64,000 nt of DNA from Fredinandcohnia onubensis (GTDB lineage Bacteria; Bacillota; Bacilli; Bacillales; Bacillaceae_L): contig NZ_JAPSKV010000002.1 in NCBI RefSeq assembly GCF_031181385.1, positions 372,001-436,000 on the forward strand, read 5' to 3'. Below, one piece after another: positions 44,704 to 53,555 of this stretch. The first letter of the stretch is position 1. Each line of letters opens with the position of its first letter. The notes beneath the pieces were generated by a model, which had not been told where the DNA came from, searched no databases, and saw only the letters and a list, made by a program, of their open reading frames with translations. The position numbers and the translations under genes were made by a program.

Positions 44704-46737
44704 TTACACCTCCATAATTCCGTTTAAATGTTGGTCCATACTAAACATTGCACCAAGCGGAACAACGATCGTTGTATTTGAGCTCTCTAGAACCGCAGGT
44801 CCTTCAATTTTATGACCAGGCATTAACCCCTCAATGTCATAAATATTTGTATTGATGACATTCCCTTTCCAGTAAATAGGTCTTGTTGATTTCGGTTTTG
44901 GAATGGAATCAACCAGCTCTAAGGATGGTAATGCAAAATGAGAAACGCTTACAAAACTATTTAATCGAATAAATTCAATTGCGATTTTGTCTGAACCTAA
45001 TTGCTTAGCGATTGATTGTAATTCCTCTTTCAGATACTGTTCATTTGTTCTATGAAAAACATCACTAGGTAAATAGAAAATATCTCTAACCTTTCCATTG
45101 TCTGAAGCAACCTCTAAGGAAACTTCATATCGTATCGATTCAGGAGTAAATCCTTCTCCACGCATATCACGATGAGAGTGTTTTTTCATTTTTTCGAGAC
45201 TAGCATTAGCATTAATAAGGAATTCTCCAATCTCTTGATTAGGACCAAATTGGAAATCGACACGTTCCTGATACGTATGAGCAACATCAGCTGTAGATAA
45301 ACCGAATGCGCTAAAAACAGAACTGAAGGGGAATGTAAATATCTTTTTAATCCCGCTCTTTTTAGCCATTCCAGCGGAAAATAAACCTCCGCCGCCCCCG
45401 AATGAAAAGAGTTGAAAATCCGTTATATTTTTTCCTCTTTCATTAGAAAGCTGTTTTAGTGTGTCAGCACCAATTTGTTCGATTTTATCAACAATAAGTG
45501 TTGCCGCCTCTTCATTTGATATATTTAACGGTGTAGCAATCCATTTTTTTATAGCATCGATTGCTTTTTCCTTTGATATTTTTTTTGTTCCACCTAAGAA
45601 ATAATCAGGGTCAACGATACCAAGAACGACACATGCATCCGTTACGGTTGGTTTTGTTCCACCTAGCCCAAAACAGGCTGGTCCAGGTACTGCCCCTGCA
45701 CTTTCCGGTCCTAATTGAAGTTCTCCATTTGGAGTAACCTTGGCAATGGTTCCACCTCCACCGCCAACCGATAAAACATGGATTAGAGGGGCGTGGACTG
45801 GAATTTCCGCAATGCTTGATTCTGTATCAAATGTAAGCTCTCCATTTGAGATTAATCCTACATCTGTACTAGTCCCTCCCACATCCACAGACATGATATT
45901 ATCCAGACCATACATTTCACCGATGTATCTTGTTCCCATTAATCCTGCAGCAGGACCCGAGTTGTACGTATCCAATGCCTTTGTTTTTGCGACACGCGCA
46001 ACACCACCGTTGGCGTGAGCAATTAATAATGGTTTTGTATAACCCTTTTGTCTTAACCCCTCATCCGCTTTATATAAATACTTCACCATATCACGATGAA
46101 GATAAGCATTAACTACAGCCGCATTTGTTCGAACCCCATTATCTGATCGTGAACTAATATCACTACCAAGTTGAATTGGTTTTGTTCCAAGATAATGCTT
46201 TGGAAAATCATCTTGGATAATCCTTCGAACGAGTTTCTCATTTTGATTGTTTGTATGAGCATTTTTTAAGCTGACAACAATCACTCTTGTTCCTAGTTCT
46301 AATAGCTTCTTTGTTACTCGTCGTACTTCAGCTTCATCAACCGATTTAACTACTTCTCCACTTTCAGATACTTCTTCATCAATGGAAACAATCATATCTT
46401 CTTGTACTAAAAAATTTAAAATTGGGTTTTTATCATCTTGATAAAGCGAATCTGCATATCCTTTTGTGACAATTAAACCTAGCTTTGGTCCGGTTCTTTG
46501 AATAATCGAGTTTGTTCCAACCGTTGTTGAAAGTCTTATCGTTTTCGTATCTTTTAGGAAATCGCTTACATTTTCATGACCAAATCTTTTAGCACCTTCC
46601 GTTATGCAATTATTAAAACAAACCGTTAAATCATGTGGCGTCGTTTCCACTTTCACTACTTCAAATCGATCTCCATAGGAAAAGAAGCCATCCGTAAAAG
46701 TTCCACCTGTATCAATATCTACAGTGTATTGTGCCAT
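44704..46737 (-). CDS. HyuA-family ATP-dependent carboxylase subunit (Apc1-like)
   Basis: 677 residues (about 73 kDa). The phosphate loop VDIDTGGTFTD and VDVGGTSTDVGL identify the HyuA family; SVGGGGGTIAKV and FSFGGGGGLFSAG mark the later nucleotide site. It is clearly a paralogue of, not identical to, the 721-residue subunit, as expected for a complex with two different HyuA-type subunits. It is the first carboxylase gene and follows the CoA ligase by 23 bases with an AGGGAGG site. Probably hydrolyses ATP during ketone or bicarbonate activation. Confidence 0.86.
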   Translation of the reverse strand: MAQYTVDIDTGGTFTDGFFSYGDRFEVVKVETTPHDLTVCFNNCITEGAKRFGHENVSDFLKDTKTIRLSTTVGTNSIIQRTGPKLGLIVTKGYADSLYQDDKNPILNFLVQEDMIVSIDEEVSESGEVVKSVDEAEVRRVTKKLLELGTRVIVVSLKNAHTNNQNEKLVRRIIQDDFPKHYLGTKPIQLGSDISSRSDNGVRTNAAVVNAYLHRDMVKYLYKADEGLRQKGYTKPLLIAHANGGVARVAKTKALDTYNSGPAAGLMGTRYIGEMYGLDNIMSVDVGGTSTDVGLISNGELTFDTESSIAEIPVHAPLIHVLSVGGGGGTIAKVTPNGELQLGPESAGAVPGPACFGLGGTKPTVTDACVVLGIVDPDYFLGGTKKISKEKAIDAIKKWIATPLNISNEEAATLIVDKIEQIGADTLKQLSNERGKNITDFQLFSFGGGGGLFSAGMAKKSGIKKIFTFPFSSVFSAFGLSTADVAHTYQERVDFQFGPNQEIGEFLINANASLEKMKKHSHRDMRGEGFTPESIRYEVSLEVASDNGKVRDIFYLPSDVFHRTNEQYLKEELQSIAKQLGSDKIAIEFIRLNSFVSVSHFALPSLELVDSIPKPKSTRPIYWKGNVINTNIYDIEGLMPGHKIEGPAVLESSNTTIVVPLGAMFSMDQHLNGIMEV

Positions 46738-46760
46738 GTAAAACCCTCCCTATATATAGA

Positions 46761-48080
46761 TTAATAGATTTCTTTTACATACTTTGTTTTCATTTCAAAA
46801 CGAGGTAAAGTACCCTCAGGAACTAATTGAATGTCGGCACGAAACATGAGTTTGCCTCTTAATGTTTCTTCTAATTCCTTTTTTAAATTTGGTAAATCCT
46901 CTTCAGTGTTCATTCCATGTTCCACTTTAATTTGTAATGGTGGTTCCACTGCAGGTCCCGGTTTTTCTAATAGGATTTGAATATCGCCAGTTGTTCTAGG
47001 ATAAAAACTACTCACAACATCTTTTATTGCTGTTGGAAAGACGTTCACGCCACGAATAATTAACATATCATCGGTTCGACCAATGCATCGAATTCGAAAA
47101 CTAGTACTGCCACATGAACATTTTCCGGTTTTTACTGATATTAAATCTCTTGTACGGAATCTAAGTAGCGGAACACATTCTCTATCAATTGCAGAATAGA
47201 CTAATTCTCCTTCACTTCCATTCTCAAACGGTTTGACCTTACCAGTTTCTGGATCAATCAGTTCACAGATTACGTAGTCTGGAGCAACAAAATGCATTCC
47301 GTCCCCTGCTGGACATTCTGAAAAAAGAACAGGGGCCATATCCGCATTTCCCATAGCTTCAAAAACCCGAGCACCCCAATCTTGCTCAATTCTTTGTTTC
47401 ACTTCTGGTAAACCACCGCCAGGTTCACCACCGGTGCCAATTAGCTTAAATCCTAAATCACGGGGATTCATACCAATTGAACGTATATAATCTGCAAGAT
47501 AATTTGCATAGGATGGCGTACATAAAAGTACATCTGGTTTTAAGTGCAAGGATGTGGTTACTAGTCGTTCGGATGCCCCTGTTCCAATTGGAATAAAAGT
47601 AGCTCCTAATCTTTCAATTCCATCTTTTAAGGGAAGTCCACCAACGAAAAATGATAATCCCATAGCAAAGATAACTTTATGATGTGGTCTTACACCCGCT
47701 GTATAATATACTCTAGATACAATATCTGTCCATATATCACTATCCTTTTTGGTGATCCCAACATATGTTGGCCTCCCAGTTGTACCAGATGAGGAGTGAA
47801 TTCTTATAATTTTGTCAAAATCAATACATTGGTGTGTACCTAAATCAGTGGCGTTTTCTTGGCTTTTACGAATTTCGAGTTTCTCCGTAAAAGGTAGCTT
47901 TTGTAAATCTTCAATTGTCTCAATTTCCATAGGGTGGATTCCTGCTTCATCTAATTTAGAAGCATACATTGGGGAATTTTGATACATATACTGAACTTGC
48001 TTACGTAATTTTTCTTCCTGTAATAGCTTAAGTTTCTCAGGCGATATTTGTTCTTCAACTGATTTTTGATATGAGAACAA
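46761..48080 (-). CDS. phenylacetate-CoA ligase family AMP-forming ligase (PaaK-like)
   Basis: 439 residues, the PaaK length. The P-loop-like motif SSSGTTGRPTYVG near residue 92 and the FRTRDL and RTDDMLIIRGVNVFP segments are typical of this family, which activates aryl acids with ATP and CoA. A TTG start follows AAAGGAGG. Being first in the apc-like operon, it is best explained as the ligase for the carboxylated ketone product (for acetophenone, benzoylacetate to benzoylacetyl-CoA), a role known in the denitrifier pathway. A housekeeping phenylacetate ligase is an alternative but no paa genes adjoin it. Confidence 0.88.
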   Translation of the reverse strand: MFSYQKSVEEQISPEKLKLLQEEKLRKQVQYMYQNSPMYASKLDEAGIHPMEIETIEDLQKLPFTEKLEIRKSQENATDLGTHQCIDFDKIIRIHSSSGTTGRPTYVGITKKDSDIWTDIVSRVYYTAGVRPHHKVIFAMGLSFFVGGLPLKDGIERLGATFIPIGTGASERLVTTSLHLKPDVLLCTPSYANYLADYIRSIGMNPRDLGFKLIGTGGEPGGGLPEVKQRIEQDWGARVFEAMGNADMAPVLFSECPAGDGMHFVAPDYVICELIDPETGKVKPFENGSEGELVYSAIDRECVPLLRFRTRDLISVKTGKCSCGSTSFRIRCIGRTDDMLIIRGVNVFPTAIKDVVSSFYPRTTGDIQILLEKPGPAVEPPLQIKVEHGMNTEEDLPNLKKELEETLRGKLMFRADIQLVPEGTLPRFEMKTKYVKEIY

Positions 48081-48098
48081 GATATTCCTCCTTTCTCA

Positions 48099-48126
48099 TT
48101 CGAATATTTAATAAATTTCGAATATT
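48099..48126. promoter_or_regulatory. direct repeats upstream of the ligase/carboxylase operon
   Basis: TTCGAATATT occurs twice, the copies starting 18 bases apart and about 20 bases ahead of the PaaK ribosome site. It is self-complementary in its TTCGAA core. A candidate activator site or part of the promoter of the operon. Confidence 0.4.
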
Positions 48127-48250
48127 ATGTGTTCATTTTACAGGATAGAAAAGACTATAACCACGTTGTTTACCCACAAAAATAACCGGAATTTTTTACA
48201 CATCTTTGTCTTCTAGAAACAAAAGATAGATGATATGTAAGAAAAAGAAA

Positions 48251-48279
48251 AAAATGACCATTATGTAAATAGTCATTTT
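48251..48279 (-). terminator. terminator of the PucR-type regulator gene
   Basis: AAAATGAC / GTCATTTT, an 8-bp stem with a 13-base loop and a following T tract on the minus strand, placed directly after the stop at 48281. Confidence 0.72.
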
Positions 48280-48280
48280 C

Positions 48281-50077
48281 CTATACTTTGCTATACATCA
48301 AATGCTCTAGCCTTAATGCAAGTGATAGACTAAGTCTTACTTCAGAATCTGCTAGATCAAACCCGGTCATATCTGTTATTTTTTCAATTCGGTACTTAAG
48401 TGTGTTTTGATGAACAAATAATTCTTCAGCGGCTCTCTTGATTTGACCATTATGCTTTAAATAGACCTCTAATGTTTCTTTTATTTCTTTTGAATTTTTC
48501 AATTCATTTAGCTTCTTTAGGTACAGATTTGTATATGCGCTTACGTTTCTTTCGTCAAACATAACCATACTCGAAAGCAATGTCCAACTCCCACACGCTG
48601 GAAAATATCCGACATTCCCGAGATGCCTAATTCTAGGAAGAGCACTTAAGATTTGACTTGCCTGTTGATAGGAATGTTCGGTCAACTCAATTGAATCTAC
48701 AGATTCACCTACCCCTATGAAAACCTCTAATTTTCTAGTCTTCGCATGTAAATCGAGATTCTTTTGTAGAACGTCTTGTAACTTGTAGCTTACATCTAGT
48801 ATTTCATGTTCTGAATCATGTGAAACTAGAGCAACGATAGCCCCATCTTTGTAGATCTTACACGGATTCCCTACCAACTGTTCTATTTTTAATTCGATTC
48901 TTTCTGATATTATTTTAGAGCTTAAGTTAAACCATTCGCCATTCTTATAGGCACCAATACGTAAAATCGAAATCTTTGGTTTTAAGTTAATTTCCAATGT
49001 CTTCAATATGCTATAAGCTTCCTCTACTTTTTCCTTATTACTAAATAGTAAACAATCAAAAAGCTGATGTATAAGGTACCTTTCAATTTCAATACGTTTA
49101 TTTTTTGGTGTTCTTATATGAGACATCTCAAGAGCCGCATTTATCGTTAATCCTAATTGTTCTGACAAATCCATAAGCAAATGTAAATCATCTTGGGTAA
49201 AGTATCCATCATTTTTGTTGATAGCGTGAAGAATACCAATTCTTTTATTATCGACCACTAAGGGAACAGTAATGATTGATGTCGCTTTAAATAGTTTTAC
49301 ATAATTTTGGTTAAAACGCTTGTCTGATAGTGCATCGGATGTGATAGCTGGAACCCCAGTTAAAAATACATCTCGTGCATTGCTTTTTTCTGTTAGTGAT
49401 ACACGATACTGTTCAATTATCGAATCTTGCCATGATCCAAATGCTGGTTTTTGCAATCTCAGTTCCTTATGTTCAGGATCAAATAACATGATTCCTGCCA
49501 TTTCCGAATTTAACAATTCTCCAACCTTTTGAACAATTTCGGCCAAAATTTCTTGAAATGAATATTGGTTAACAAGTTTTTGTAATTGAGTCATGAAGTT
49601 AAGACTTTTTGATTTTCTTTGCATAATCAAAAATAAGCGAGAGTTTTCAAGAATAATGGGAACTGATTGCATAAAGAAATTGACCATATTAATCTGTTTC
49701 TCTGAAAGTTCCTCTTCTTGGTGCGGAATAACGACTAAGACTCCTGAAAAAGTCTTTTGTCTTGTAATGGGGAAAAAGTAGGTAGATTGATCTTTTATAT
49801 TTCTTAGAGTTTGAAGCTCAATTTGCTGAAATTTTTGTTGTGTCCGATCGGTTAATTCTTTTTTCTCCAATTTATCCAGATTCTGACTTGATTGAGGGAT
49901 TAATTGTTTTAGACTTTGGTCAAAAACAAAAAAGATCCCCTTTCCACCACCGACTAGTTTAATACTTTCTAATACAATGGCTTCAGTTAATAAATTCCAT
50001 TCTTGTATACTGTGAAGATTTTCAATTCCCTTTTGAAGTAATTCAATCTGGTTTTCATTTAAGGTACTATTTTTCAT
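48281..50077 (-). CDS. PucR/CdaR-type transcriptional activator with GAF domain(s)
   Basis: 598 residues. An N-terminal helical part is followed by a GAF-like region (about 170-330; NVFLTGVPAITSDALS, IITVPLVVDNKRIGILHAINK), a central GGDEF-like/CdaR domain and a C-terminal PucR HTH (about 540-590) with KRAAEELFVHQNTLKYRIEKI. It is located directly upstream of the PaaK-apc operon on the same strand and separated by a terminator. Such regulators sense aromatic or purine-related metabolites. It is the natural candidate to activate the downstream operon. Confidence 0.85.
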   Translation of the reverse strand: MKNSTLNENQIELLQKGIENLHSIQEWNLLTEAIVLESIKLVGGGKGIFFVFDQSLKQLIPQSSQNLDKLEKKELTDRTQQKFQQIELQTLRNIKDQSTYFFPITRQKTFSGVLVVIPHQEEELSEKQINMVNFFMQSVPIILENSRLFLIMQRKSKSLNFMTQLQKLVNQYSFQEILAEIVQKVGELLNSEMAGIMLFDPEHKELRLQKPAFGSWQDSIIEQYRVSLTEKSNARDVFLTGVPAITSDALSDKRFNQNYVKLFKATSIITVPLVVDNKRIGILHAINKNDGYFTQDDLHLLMDLSEQLGLTINAALEMSHIRTPKNKRIEIERYLIHQLFDCLLFSNKEKVEEAYSILKTLEINLKPKISILRIGAYKNGEWFNLSSKIISERIELKIEQLVGNPCKIYKDGAIVALVSHDSEHEILDVSYKLQDVLQKNLDLHAKTRKLEVFIGVGESVDSIELTEHSYQQASQILSALPRIRHLGNVGYFPACGSWTLLSSMVMFDERNVSAYTNLYLKKLNELKNSKEIKETLEVYLKHNGQIKRAAEELFVHQNTLKYRIEKITDMTGFDLADSEVRLSLSLALRLEHLMYSKV

Positions 50078-50200
50078 TGAAATAAAAAACCACCTCCCGG
50101 CATTTATTTATAGCCTAGACAAATATGTACGAGGTGTCTCGATAAGATTCTGATAATTATAAATTTATATCCTTTAGAAAAGAATGTCAATGTCTAAGTT

Positions 50201-50278
50201 GACAGGTCCCTTCCAGAATGGGACACAGGTCCCGTGTCCCAGGAAAAATATGGTGGGACGAGGACCCTCTGTCCCTCA
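50201..50278. repeat. GGGACA/TGTCCC palindromic repeat, copy 11
   Basis: GACAGGTCCC, GGGACACAGGTCCCGTGTCCC, AGGAAAAATATGGTGGG and GGGACGAGGACCCTCTGTCCC in order. It overlaps the stop codon of the C45-type gene. The AGGAAAAATATGGTGGG linker is identical to that of copy 10. Confidence 0.75.
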
Positions 50279-51331
50279 TTTGAACCAATCTGCTTTTTCC
50301 ATGTTTACGAATGGGATATCTGTGTCAACTTCCCCTTCAATTTTTGCAAGCGAAAAATCAGCGCCATTTAACCATTCTGCAAAGTTAAATATAGTGGGTT
50401 CTTGGTCACCGCCAAGAGCGCACCATGCTTCAAGTTTATTTGGAAAATAAGCTGAGGTATGTATGGTTCCGGCCCAACTTCCATAGAGTTTAGAGAAGAC
50501 ACCCTTATCCGTATCATTTAAGAGTCGAAACGCGACCAGCCCATTTAAATGATTTTTTTCTTCTATAGCCTGCAGCCTTTTGTTGGAATCATCTAGGACT
50601 CGGCGATTTTCTTCTGTTAGGATTTTAAAATGATTAGTACAGGTATATCCCTGTCTTACCACTACTCTTCTCGGTGAAGTTTCCACAATAAATGGCAACT
50701 GACAGGTGGAATCGAATAAGACATAACTAAATGATCCGCGGTGTGGTATTTCTTTTAGCAATTGGACGGCACTTTCTACATTTGAGCAAAGTTCAAGAAT
50801 AAGTCTTCCAATCATATAACAAACGAATCCGTTTCCCGGACTTCTTCGATTGATAAAGGTATATCCCATCGTTAACCCCTTTTCGTTGATGCCATCAGAT
50901 CTCCCTGTAATTTTTTGTGTTAAACCAAGAGTTGCATACCCGCAATCTGTTGGTTGAAAAGCAACCAAACGGCCATCATAGGTCTTCGGATGGTAATCAT
51001 AATTTCGAATCATATAATTTTCCCCAACTAATATGGAACAGCCTGAAGGTCGGATATTGACCCTGTATCCTCCAAATTCAATTAAGACTTTATCCAGTGA
51101 CCATTTCAAAGCATCCTGCAGCCCTAAGAACTCCTCCCAAATAAAAGGCGCCAAACTCTCAAATACCTGTTTCGTCTCATCAATGTCAATTTTAAATTGT
51201 GGTTTTCTCAACTTCCATTGTTGCTCCCTATTTTTCACCAAAAATGAATCCCTCAGAAGCTCCCCCTGCATAAAACCAAAATCATAATGACTCCCCCGAA
51301 ACTGAATCACATCCGCAAAAATTCCCTTCAT
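50276..51331 (-). CDS. C45-type acyltransferase/amidohydrolase (Ntn fold, penicillin acyltransferase-like)
   Basis: 351 residues, acyl-CoA:6-aminopenicillanic acid acyltransferase-like (peptidase C45) family. The nucleophile is Cys98 in RPSGCS, which in this family becomes N-terminal after autocleavage or is used directly; NYDYHP and a SDGINEKGLTMG loop follow. It probably hydrolyses or transfers N-acyl groups. It is upstream of, and on the same strand as, the PucR gene but separated by 198 bases with a repeat, so it is not clearly co-transcribed. Substrate unknown. Confidence 0.8.
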   Translation of the reverse strand: MKGIFADVIQFRGSHYDFGFMQGELLRDSFLVKNREQQWKLRKPQFKIDIDETKQVFESLAPFIWEEFLGLQDALKWSLDKVLIEFGGYRVNIRPSGCSILVGENYMIRNYDYHPKTYDGRLVAFQPTDCGYATLGLTQKITGRSDGINEKGLTMGYTFINRRSPGNGFVCYMIGRLILELCSNVESAVQLLKEIPHRGSFSYVLFDSTCQLPFIVETSPRRVVVRQGYTCTNHFKILTEENRRVLDDSNKRLQAIEEKNHLNGLVAFRLLNDTDKGVFSKLYGSWAGTIHTSAYFPNKLEAWCALGGDQEPTIFNFAEWLNGADFSLAKIEGEVDTDIPFVNMEKADWFK

Positions 51332-51446
51332 ACTAATTCCTCCTCATTAGACACGCTCGTTGTCTGTATAAAATCCGGCAAGGCAAGATATGTATCCCAT
51401 TTTCCCATTAATCTGCTAAATAAAAAAGACTTCATTACAGAAACGT

Positions 51447-51480
51447 AAAAAAGATCAAACCCTTGGGTTTGACCTTTTTT
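51447..51480 (-). terminator. terminator of the DUF378 gene
   Basis: GGTCAAACCC / GGGTTTGATC, a 10-bp near-perfect stem with A/T tracts on both sides; on the minus strand it is followed by TTTTTT. Confidence 0.85.
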
Positions 51481-51507
51481 ATCGAGAGTTTATTTCAATT
51501 TGATTGC

Positions 51508-51732
51508 TTAGGTTCTACTAGTCTCAGGGACCGTTTCTCTGTCAGGTTTAAAAAGGAGCATAAGACTGTATAAACCACTTAACCCCACTAAACTGTAGAT
51601 AAGCCTAGACAAAATGGAATCCTGCCCTCCAAAGATTGCAGCTACCAAATCAAATTGGAAGAAACCAATAAGTCCCCAATTTATTGCACCAATAATTACT
51701 AAAGCTAGAGCTAAACGTTGTAATCCATTCAT
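51508..51732 (-). CDS. DUF378 small membrane protein (YuzA-like)
   Basis: 74 residues with two hydrophobic helices: the first contains the signature ALVIIGAINWGLIGFFQFDLV, then LIYSLVGLSGLYSL. DUF378 proteins are common small Bacillus membrane proteins without a known role. It starts behind a GGGGCG-type site and ends in a strong terminator. It lies 78 bases after the TetR gene stop, same strand. Confidence 0.85.
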   Translation of the reverse strand: MNGLQRLALALVIIGAINWGLIGFFQFDLVAAIFGGQDSILSRLIYSLVGLSGLYSLMLLFKPDRETVPETSRT

Positions 51733-51810
51733 CTTTATCGCCCCTTAATTTTAGTAATATTAGGTTTTGCAATAAAAAATAAAAATATACACCCCACGTT
51801 TAATATAATT

Positions 51811-52392
51811 TTACTCCGTGTATATTTTTTCTTTCCTCAAATTAATTCCGTATTTTAGATAAGGTACGGCTGATTCGATCATTTCCTCTGGGCTGACACT
51901 ATCCGGATTTCTTCTCCATTCTACGGAAGCCCCGTACATTCCCCAACTTAACATGACCGATGTGATTTTTAAGGTATTTTCGTTAACTGTCGGATGCTGT
52001 TTCTTTAACATTTTATAAAAAATGACTTCAAGCTGGTCCCGGATAATACGGGCAATCGTTTCCTCATAACCACGGTGGCAACGATTTGATAATGACAGCT
52101 GAAAATTAGTGATTGCTTTAAAGATGCCGATAAATGTTTCTTCATTTAATTCACTTTGTTGATAAGACTCGCTATTTAAATTTATGAGCAAGACTTCAGA
52201 TAAGACCTTTTCCAACAGGTCATAAATATCCTCAAAATGATAATAAAAAGTTGCCCGATTAATCATGGCTTCCGTAGTGATATCTTTTATCGTAATGTCT
52301 TTAAATTCCTTTTTTCCTGAAAGCTCAATGAAAGAATCCATAATTAACTTTCGCGTGCGTAAGACTCGCGGGTCTGTTTTTTCTTGTGTCAT
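51811..52392 (-). CDS. TetR/AcrR-family transcriptional regulator
   Basis: About 193 residues. The start is set at the ATG behind GGGGGAGAAGG; an upstream in-frame ATG adds 30 residues with no ribosome site. The HTH is LRTRKLIMDSFIELSGKKEF to INRATFYYHFEDIYDLL. The effector domain is helical. It is divergent from the FrnE/SpxH-like gene with about 180 bases between the starts, so it may control that gene or its own neighbours. Confidence 0.88.
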   Translation of the reverse strand: MTQEKTDPRVLRTRKLIMDSFIELSGKKEFKDITIKDITTEAMINRATFYYHFEDIYDLLEKVLSEVLLINLNSESYQQSELNEETFIGIFKAITNFQLSLSNRCHRGYEETIARIIRDQLEVIFYKMLKKQHPTVNENTLKITSVMLSWGMYGASVEWRRNPDSVSPEEMIESAVPYLKYGINLRKEKIYTE

Positions 52393-52516
52393 TCCTTCTC
52401 CCCCTCCCACTTTTCCAACAATTTTTTCGATGTGTTGGATATCCGACAAATCGAGGCATCTATTGGTATATATATTTTCCATTATCCACTAAACTGAAAG
52501 TACAAAGCAACCAAAA

Positions 52517-52540
52517 TGGGACGGAGGTTCTTTGTCCCAG
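52517..52540. repeat. short GGGACA/TGTCCC repeat, copy 12
   Basis: TGGGACGGAGGTTCTTTGTCCC. It lies inside a spurious N-terminal extension of the following gene. Confidence 0.55.
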
Positions 52541-52569
52541 ACCAAAAACTAAAAAGTGAGGGATTTCTT

Positions 52570-53493
52570 ATGACAAACAATCATAATTTAATATGTGATT
52601 TGGAAACTGGCGTTTGTGGTGTAGCAGGAGAGGATGACATGGAAATAATTGATTTTAACCAACCTAAGAAAACGATTGATTTGTATTATGTGACAGATCC
52701 AATCTGCTCACATTGCTGGGCGCTTGAACCTACTTTCCGTCGTTTCAAAGAGCAGTATGGACAGTATTTTAATTTCCACACCGTCTTAGGTGGATTACTT
52801 GAAAAATGGCATGGAGGGCCAGTTGATCCTGCAAACGGAATTCATGGTCCTGCAGATGTAGCTGGCCATTGGAGAGAAGTTGGGGAATATTCACGTATGC
52901 CGATTGATGGATCATTGATGATTGATAATCCCGTTCAATCTTCCTTCCCACCATCTCGTGTGTATAAAGTCATTCAAAAAAATCATGGTGATGACAAAGC
53001 AAATGAATACTTACGCCATGCTAGAGAAGAACTATTTGCCTTCAATAACAACATCGCTGAAAAATCCGTGATGATTGATAATGTGAATCATTTAGGGTTA
53101 GACGGAGAAGCAATCGTAAATGAAGCCGAATCGGAAGTTGGCCAACAATTATTAAACGAAGACTTTGCTCTCGCAGCAAAACTTGGTGCCAGAGGCTTTC
53201 CAACAATTATTATGGTGAATGAAGAAAACAAAGGCGTTAAAATTGTAGGTAGCCGTCCATTGGATTATTACGTTTCCGGACTATCGAAAATTACAGGCGA
53301 GGATGCACCGCAAGCAAAGCAGCAACCTGCGCTGTCTGACTTGCTTGAAAAAGAAATTCTATTTGCAAAAGAAATTGAAGTTATGTACGATTTGGAACCT
53401 TCTGCACTTCAAGCATTCGTTGAGAACCAATTAAAGCCAGACACGTATGAAGAAAAAGAACTCCTTGGTGAAAAATACTTTGTGAAAAAATAA
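52570..53493 (+). CDS. FrnE/SpxH-like DsbA-family protein
   Basis: 307 residues from the ATG at 52570 behind AGTGAGGG; translation from 52516 would include repeat DNA. The thioredoxin-like DsbA fold is seen in YYVTDPICSHCWALEPTF (CxxC active site), the middle helical insert and the GARGFPTIIMV cis-proline loop. The family includes FrnE and the ClpXP adaptor SpxH/YjbH, which targets Spx for degradation; whether this copy is that adaptor or a paralogue cannot be decided. Convenient neighbours are a TetR gene (divergent) and, further on, a ClpP paralogue. Confidence 0.82.
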   Translation: MTNNHNLICDLETGVCGVAGEDDMEIIDFNQPKKTIDLYYVTDPICSHCWALEPTFRRFKEQYGQYFNFHTVLGGLLEKWHGGPVDPANGIHGPADVAGHWREVGEYSRMPIDGSLMIDNPVQSSFPPSRVYKVIQKNHGDDKANEYLRHAREELFAFNNNIAEKSVMIDNVNHLGLDGEAIVNEAESEVGQQLLNEDFALAAKLGARGFPTIIMVNEENKGVKIVGSRPLDYYVSGLSKITGEDAPQAKQQPALSDLLEKEILFAKEIEVMYDLEPSALQAFVENQLKPDTYEEKELLGEKYFVKK

Positions 53494-53555
53494 TGGGACA
53501 TGGGGACAGTGTCCGAGTAAAAATTTTGGGACAGGGACCTGTCCCCTCGTCCCAC
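53494..53555. repeat. GGGACA/TGTCCC palindromic repeat, copy 13
   Basis: GGGACATGGGGACAGTGTCC, linker GAGTAAAAATTTT, then GGGACAGGGACCTGTCCCCTCGTCCC. It separates the convergent FrnE/SpxH-like and pirin genes and could terminate both. Confidence 0.75.

Noticed and set aside
52516-52569. N-terminal extension of the FrnE/SpxH-like protein
   Set aside because: It would translate a copy of the dispersed repeat and has no ribosome site; the ATG at 52570 is preceded by AGTGAGGG.
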